Source of the DNA: Pelecanus crispus
Taxonomy: Eukaryota > Chordata > Aves > Pelecaniformes > Pelecanidae
Length of the DNA stretch: 64,000 nt
Assembly (NCBI RefSeq): GCF_030463565.1
Contig: NC_134655.1
Span: forward strand, 1,624,372-1,688,371
Direction: 5' to 3'
The notes beneath the pieces are model-generated. The model ran no database searches, was not told where the DNA came from, and saw only the letters and a program-made list of their open reading frames with translations. Made by a program: the position numbers and the translations under genes. Shown here one piece after another: positions 57,540-64,000 of the stretch. Each line of letters starts with the position of its first letter. The first letter of the stretch is position 1.

Positions 57540-57690
57540 TTAAAGGGACACGTTATAAATAGACCATATTTATATACAGATTTGGTTCAATATCAGCATT
57601 TATTGTCTCCTAGTTAAATATTGACCTGAGTAAATATTTGTTTCTCTGATCATTTGGTTTTGATATTGACCTCAATCGACGTTATTTTCT
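57540..57690. promoter_or_regulatory. AT-rich candidate enhancer with MEF2-type site
   Basis: TTATAAATAG at 57553-57562 fits the MEF2 consensus YTAWWWWTAR exactly and is followed by the A/T-rich CCATATTTATATAC. The ~150-bp stretch is markedly AT-rich against a GC-rich background, about 4.7 kb upstream of the KLF5L 5' region. Conservation cannot be judged here. Confidence 0.2.
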
Positions 57691-60600
57691 GTTTGTTCCT
57701 CAAGTCTTCTGGAACTCTCTGCAAAACGGGATTAGCAAAGAAACCCCCGGGGCTCTTCCTTTCAAGTACACATGGAGCCAAAGATTTATCTGCTGTAAAT
57801 AAGAAAGCACCATTGCGAGCAGCAGAGCCGAACTCTGTGCTTACGTAGGTGGGTGCTGGGCTGCAGAAGGCACCGGGTGGACTCCTCTGCTTGCTCTACC
57901 TCAAAGAGGTTAGGAGCAACTCCAAGAAACCAGTGCTGCCCTCGAAGCATTCAGCTGTGTCTGCATTACATGCAGCGGGGCAAGATTCATCTGCGCTACC
58001 TTTGGCTACCTGGAAAGTGAGCATCTAAGCTGAAGTCTGTGTGCAAGCTCTCTCTGGAGTCCATGGAGAAGACTACCAGAGGTGATCTACCCCACCAGCT
58101 TTCCATCTTGAAGCTTTCACACCTTTCCACTTGCTCCTGGGAGCAGGACAAGGCCACAAAGATGAACCCTTTCCCCAGGTTTCTGTCAGGAGCTCATGGA
58201 TGGCCCAGGGGCTAAGCCACACTGCTCCGGAGGGTTATTCTGGTACTGTCTTCTGCCCTTGTGTTTGAACTACCCAAGGCAATTTATCACCTCTCAGAAA
58301 CAAGGAATTCCCTTGAGGCCAAGAGCCACCACCAAGGCAGATGTGGGCAGCTGGGAGGTTGGCTGGCCTCTGGCTGAGCCAGTAGGCAGCAACATTTCCA
58401 GCAGACTTGCTGACTCTGTTTGCTATTCCTTTCCTCCGACAACTGATAAAGACTTACTCAAAGGCAATCTACCTTGGTTATTTATCACAGCAATCATGCC
58501 AGTACAGTCAGCAATCCCAAAGGCCAAAGAAACCAGGAAAAACACCCTCATCCAACTCCAAGGTCAAGTGCCCGGAAGAGGAGCAGTTTGGAGCAGCCAG
58601 GCTCCAGCGGGCTTTAAGAGAGCAAGCAGAAACCTTTCAAAAAATAAAGCCGTAAATGGACTGAAAAATAGCTAGCAGGGTAGACCTTGGCCACACTGAG
58701 CTTGGAGAAAGCTCTGGCCCAGCTGCCCCCTCTCTAGGCCCTACTGAACACAGTGGCCACTCAGCCCATCAGGCCTTAGGTGGGTCTAGACTGAGGTGGG
58801 GGGTCCCAGGTTGACATCAGAGTATCTCCACACTGGTTCCACCTTTTGCAGACCTACTACGCACAACCTCGGCACTGGATGGAGCCCAAAGGCAGGTGGG
58901 GAAATGGGGACGGCCCTCTCTCTTCACCCGTTGCTCCCTGCTCTGCCCCGGCAGGAGGGCAGCTCTCTTAAAGTGTGGGAGGGGAGGACATGAGGACTTA
59001 AGGGAGTCGTGCCTTTGTACGCCGCTTTCTATTTCTGAGCTGCTCTTGCTCAGCAAAGGCTGGGGTCAAGCCCATCAAAGCCAGCTAGAGGTTTTCCATC
59101 AAGCTACGTGGGCACCCGCTGTTGGAGGCAGGAGACTGAGCTGGGTAGACTTTTGGTGTGAGCTGGTACAGCCATTTGGATGTTTTTTCTGGAAAGGTGA
59201 AATGATCTAATGTTATTTCAGCTCCTGGAAGATCAGGTGGCTTGCAGCTACTTCAGCCCCAGCCAAAACATGCAGGAACTCAAGTGTTCCCCTGCTTTGT
59301 GCATGCATACAATCAAAAGTTGAATTTGGATAGCCATGCAGCCCCTGCTGGTACCATCAACTAGAGGCAGGCCCACCTGCAGCTCCATTTCTCCTTCTTG
59401 GTTGCAGCCTCTGCTCCAGCACACCCTCTCCCCTGAATCTGAGAAGATGGAGGCTCTCAGATGTCACCATTCCCCAAGATGACCTGGGCAAATTTATCCA
59501 CCTGTTTCTAGCTATTGCATGGCCACAGGACACTGGGCTTGTCCTTGAGCCTTCCAGCTCCCCTCCGGTTACGCATCCGTGCCACGGGTCCCAAACGGAG
59601 TGTGACATGGGAGAGGCTGTTAGAGTTCATAGGAGCTTCCCTACCTGGCTTATGGGTGGGATTCATTCTGCCTCACTGAGACCATTCAGACGTGAGCTCA
59701 CACTCATCACCTCGCCTCCTCCAATCAGAAGAAAAGCAGCACATTCCCAGGGCAGGGTCTGACAAAGGCAGAGTGAGTCATCCGCTGCTTGCTGGGGCTT
59801 GCGAAGTCCTCCTGGCATTCAGCAAGCGATAAAACAGGCCAAAAAGCCTGTTCTTCCCAGTACAACGCACAAGGCAGACCCAATACCCCATGCACATCTG
59901 GGAAAAGCAAGGTCAGGTTTCATGCGCGGACAGCAAATCCCACCGTCCTGGTGGCCCTCGACTTCCTCGCCAAACCAGTTAGCAAAACAAAACAAAACAA
60001 ACCCTAAGGCAGGTAAAAACATTGTGTTTGAGCGAGTAGGTCTTTGGGCCAACTTCGTTCTTCCAAGCTTGCACAACACCTAGCACAGTACAAGGCCAAG
60101 AAGATACTGCCAGAATCAGGGACCGAGGGGGACGTTGGAGCGGGTCCGCCTGCTGCAGCCCCTTCCGCCATGCATGCTACCCTATGTATTTCCTAGCATC
60201 TGTGCTGCTAGGAGCAGAAAGCCTCAAAGAGTTTCCTCAGGATCCATTCCTTCAGCTTAAACCCTCTCTTTCCACATTTTCCCTATGTAGAAATGAATTG
60301 CCAACTGCTGTTAATTCAGGGTGACTGATGATGGCACCGGCCGATAAGAGGCAATTGACAGTTCCTCTGGGGAAGGCACCGAGCCCTGGAGAAGCTCCAG
60401 CCAGAGCATTTTGGAGCCTGGGGTTTGCCAGCCCCTGGGAAATGCGAGGGCTGCGACACTTGTCGCGTCCCAGAGGTGATGTCAAACAGTCAGCCAAGCT
60501 AATGGCTCTGAGTTCTCCCAAAAGCACGGCGCAGAACCACAAAAACACCAAATATTGAAAGTTGCTCAGAAATGAAATGTTTTGTTCTAAAACAACAGCA

Positions 60601-61722
60601 TTTGGAATGATTGGTTGGGAAGGGGAGATGCCCCAATTTTTCCATTCAATTTAACAAACTTGGGTCATTTCTGCATTTTAGAGCACACCATCAAACCTCC
60701 TATTCATTGCAAGAAGGATTTTCATTTGAACATATTCAGCCACCCCTGGGTTCAGCTCCCTAAGCTGTCCTTGAGGAGCAGCAAAATGGAAAATGATAAT
60801 GTTGTACAGGCAGCGTTAAAATGATGGGCTGGATTGGCTGGTGAGTAGGTGCCCACATATCTCTGCCCTCTCCAGCATGGGTTCAGATTCATGAAACTAG
60901 TTGCCTTAGATGTGATAGACGAGGTAACAGATGGATAATATTCTTTTCCCCTGCAAGTGATAAGTACCTGTGTTTTCTGACCAGCCATACTGGGACCGAT
61001 TTCTTGCCATTCTCTTCTCCTGCTTGTACTGGAAATACTACAAAGAGCAAGGTCATTAAATGCATTTTAATACTTGCAAATCCTGTCCTTGGTGGAAACC
61101 TGAAGGTCCCCATCACATTAAAAAAAAATTAAAAAATAATAATATTCAAAGAATTCTCCAAGCATTTCTGAACTTAATGAAAGATTCTTTGTTTGAGTTT
61201 CAATCTGAGCTTGGAAGGGGCTGAACCTCTTTGATGTGGTAAACAGCCCATGGGGTTTTTTTGAGAGTTTTCATGCTAGCTCAAGTTCTGAGAACATCTG
61301 AATTGTAAACATTAGTTATCCAATCCCCAAACACCAACTGTACCCTGTGACTCATGTAATTCACCAATGGAGCACAAGAAAAGCAAATATTCTAATCGAG
61401 GGGCTCAGCTAACAAGACGGTCGTAAGTGTGATTATTTGCAGTGGATGGGTTAGATAAAAGAACTCACTGGACCAGGGAAGGAGAACAAAATAGCATAGG
61501 TAGCTGACCAAACAGGTTTGAGAGGGGGAAATTCAGTTGATGATGCACTGGCCAGAAATGCACTACCCTAGACCTTCGTCAGTCATTTCAGATGACTGTG
61601 TTTGCTTCCCACAGACCATTCAGGAAGAGCGATAAAGGGAAATCCGTTGCATTTATTACGGAGTCGGAGTCCCCTGCTCATTTCCTCCCTTAAATACCTG
61701 CCTTTTCAATCTTCCAAAAGAC

Positions 61723-61738
61723 AAAAAAAAAAAAAAAA
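61723..61738 (+). repeat. Poly(A) tract
   Basis: Sixteen A followed by CCAACCACAAAAAACCAACC. No coding sequence recognisable upstream of it. Confidence 0.9.
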
Positions 61739-64000
61739 CCAACCACAAAAAACCAACCCAACAACATGCTTTTCTAGCTAATTTGCAACTTCTCCCATGT
61801 CGGCAAGTAGAAAACAGGTTCCAGCGAGGGCTGCGCAGGAGGAAAAGGAACAGCACACCTGTAATCTTTTTCTTTCTCCGCACTGTCCCGTTCTCTCGCT
61901 CCCCACCTTGCCGAGCCAAACTTCCCCCAGGCAGAACAATCAGCCTTTGTACCACCCGGACAAAGCCATTGTGCTCCAACGAGCTCAAAGTTCGGCCAAG
62001 CCGTTTCATCCTACACCTTGTCTGCTTCCAGCAGCGCTCGCGTGCGCACCCGCACACACACGGGGAAGTCTGTGGGTTTGGGGGATTAAGAAAAATAAAA
62101 TAACAAACATGGGGGGTGAGATCCTCCAAATTTCCCAGTCTTCGGCTCACCGGTAACACCAGTTTCATCCAAAGCCTGCTGAGCAGTAGCAAGCTTCCTG
62201 CTGACTTTGGACCTGCTCTCACAACAGGATCTGATCTGCAATGAGACCACCACCACCACCCCCCTGACACAGGGCTGCGGCGGGCAGGTGTCCTGCCTGG
62301 GGACTGTCCCTGAGGGTCTTCCTGCAAGAGTAGAGGCACAAATTCATCCCTTCTGGGGACTCCAGCTTAATTTCCAGTGGCCCTGCAGACACCTGCCAGA
62401 CAGAAAGCTCATCAGACTTGCAAATCTGCAGGCTGGTCCTGAAAGCATCAGGCTTCAGCTGATCCCAAAGCAAAACAGCCTGAAAGGATCCCTCCCTCCT
62501 GAGATCCCTCTAGGCAGAGGCCATGCAGGGCTTGGCCACACCAGCTGCCAACCCACCATCTTGACTTGTGCTGAGAGGGACCAAGTGAGCCCATTTCTCC
62601 TTGCCCAGCCTTTAACTTGACATCTCTGTGTCGCCAGTCTCTTTCTGCACACCCCCTCGAACCTGCACAGGCTGCTGGCTCCCTTTGAAAATGAATTTTG
62701 CACATTTCTACAGAATGCGTGGACATTTTTGAACCCTTCTGCAAAGCCAGAAGGATCCCGGAGGGCAGAACATCCCGGCCACCCAAGGAGGAGTGGAGAA
62801 CCGCGTCTTCACGCTGCTCACAAAAGCACATTACATGGACCGAGCAGCTCAGAAAGAGGAAGAAGGGAGTGAGTCACTGAATCCTTGGCAGATCGCACCA
62901 GCCTGCTCCACTTCCACGCCTGTTTGCGCAGTTGTAAATGTGGGATCCTGGAAAAGGCCTGAGCTCGACTCCTTGCTCAGCTGGCGGAGCAAAGGACGGG
63001 CGAGATCTGCAGGCAGCACACGACTCCTGCCAGTGGCGTGAATCGTGGCTTGTCTGATGCGTGGCGGTGCAAAGCCTGCGTGGTCCCCTTGCACCGTCAC
63101 GATCCAGCAGAGATAGGCAGGGGAATACCTTCGCATTGCAACACCGCCAGCTCAAAGCCTGTCCTCAAACATGGGCACGGCCTTGAAAACAGGCACTACC
63201 CCACCGAGCTCGTGTCTGTGGTGTCCCCATACCTGGGGCCACGTTCAGCAGCGTGACCTTCTTTCTCCTGAGCATGCTGGGGACAAGGAGGATGCCGGAA
63301 GGGGACACAATATTTTCAGTCTCCTCTGAGCACCCAAGCAGTGACATTAAATTGCAGAAAGATGCCCAGGCTCAGCTACCCCCAGCCACAACAAGCTGTC
63401 GACATCTCATTACAGGCCCAGAGCAAAACTCCAAAGCTACCATCTCCCCTTTCCCTGCGGAAAAGCTGAATTCATTCATTGCATGCAACCCCTGACAGCA
63501 CAAGGAAATTAATCACTCTTTGACAGCTGTGCTGTGGACTTCTACACCTCTACTAATAAATAAGGTGGAGCAGGACTCCTTCCTGGCCCTGAAGCAAACC
63601 ACGTCTGTATGAGCAAGACCCATCACCCTGGTTCCAACTGGGCTGTGCAAGGTGCTGGGCCGCCGGGGAGCAGGAAAGCCCATCCCTGGTCTGCGAGAGA
63701 GCCACCATCTAGTCATCACCCCAGCGCAGCCACATTCGTGACAAGGATGTGGCCAAAGGGGCTCAGACCCACGAGATGCAGGACACAGCACGCAGGGCTC
63801 CGCAGGGACAGAGCAGGATTGAAACAGCTCCTGCATTGTCCAGAAAGCTGGAACGCACCTAAAAACACCTGGCACAGCTTCTCCTGGGATACCAGAAGCA
63901 AAATCCCTGCCTGAATAAAGTCGGAAATACACCACGGCACCTGTGTCCATGCCGTTGAAAGGGTCTGGGAAATTCCGTTCGTGGTACTGAGGATCTGAAG

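Larger units (their letters stand above)
53854..64000. other. Upstream flank of KLF5L, no gene recognised
   Basis: About 10 kb without CR1 or LTR copies that I can name. It contains the two candidate regulatory stretches near 57 kb, an (AAAAC)n run at 59984-60001 and the poly(A) at 61.7 kb. A segment at 55.73-56.03 kb has a weak dUTPase-like motif on the minus strand. Otherwise nothing recognised. Confidence 0.6.

Noticed and set aside
61656-62339. 227-codon open frame on the minus strand
   Set aside because: It contains Lys/Phe/Trp runs from the poly(A) tract and no recognisable domain.

Overview
The window looks like avian nuclear DNA. It carries CR1 LINE fragments, most of them 5'-truncated, several ending in the (ATTCTATG)n-type tail. 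It also carries a solo LTR of the bird ERV-L type, long homopolymer and microsatellite tracts, and a fairly GC-rich background. I see no prokaryotic gene organisation, no tRNA or rRNA gene and no CRISPR array.

Only one protein-coding gene can be supported. It is a Krüppel-like factor of the KLF5 type on the minus strand. Exon 2 (48844-49747), exon 3 (44771-44830, finger 1) and exon 4 (41162-41340, fingers 2-3 and stop) are clear, with matching GT-AG splice sites and codon phases. By recalled comparison the protein differs a good deal from mammalian KLF5 in its activation region and third finger. I therefore call it the KLF5-like paralog (KLF5L) rather than the KLF5 orthologue. The 5' end is uncertain: the best first coding segment is a 48-nt exon at 52832-52879, next to a CpG-rich, GC-box-rich stretch at 52.4-52.8 kb. 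A long 3'UTR probably runs to about 37.28 kb, with several poly(A) signals, an AU-rich element and striking homopolymer runs.

Layout: 1-36.6 kb is intergenic and gene-poor. It holds two copies of an LTR-like repeat (3.5 and 24.6 kb), an ERV-L solo LTR (8.2-8.75 kb), CR1 pieces (5.2, 20.0, 20.5, 24.2, 29.1 kb), an isolated CpG-rich block (30.4-30.75 kb) and a small tandem repeat (32.5 kb). From 36.6 to 37.2 kb is low-complexity sequence past the gene end. From 37.3 to 52.9 kb is the KLF5L transcription unit; its intron 2 carries a ~1 kb antisense CR1 with a decayed reverse-transcriptase region. From 53.2 to 64 kb is upstream flank with another CR1, two candidate regulatory stretches near 57 kb and no recognisable gene.

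I found no undescribed multi-gene system. The most interesting items are the KLF5 paralog and its unresolved 5' exon, a CR1 subfamily with a duplicated 3' tail seen at several loci, the paired LTR-like repeats, and an orphan exon-like segment at 25.05 kb.
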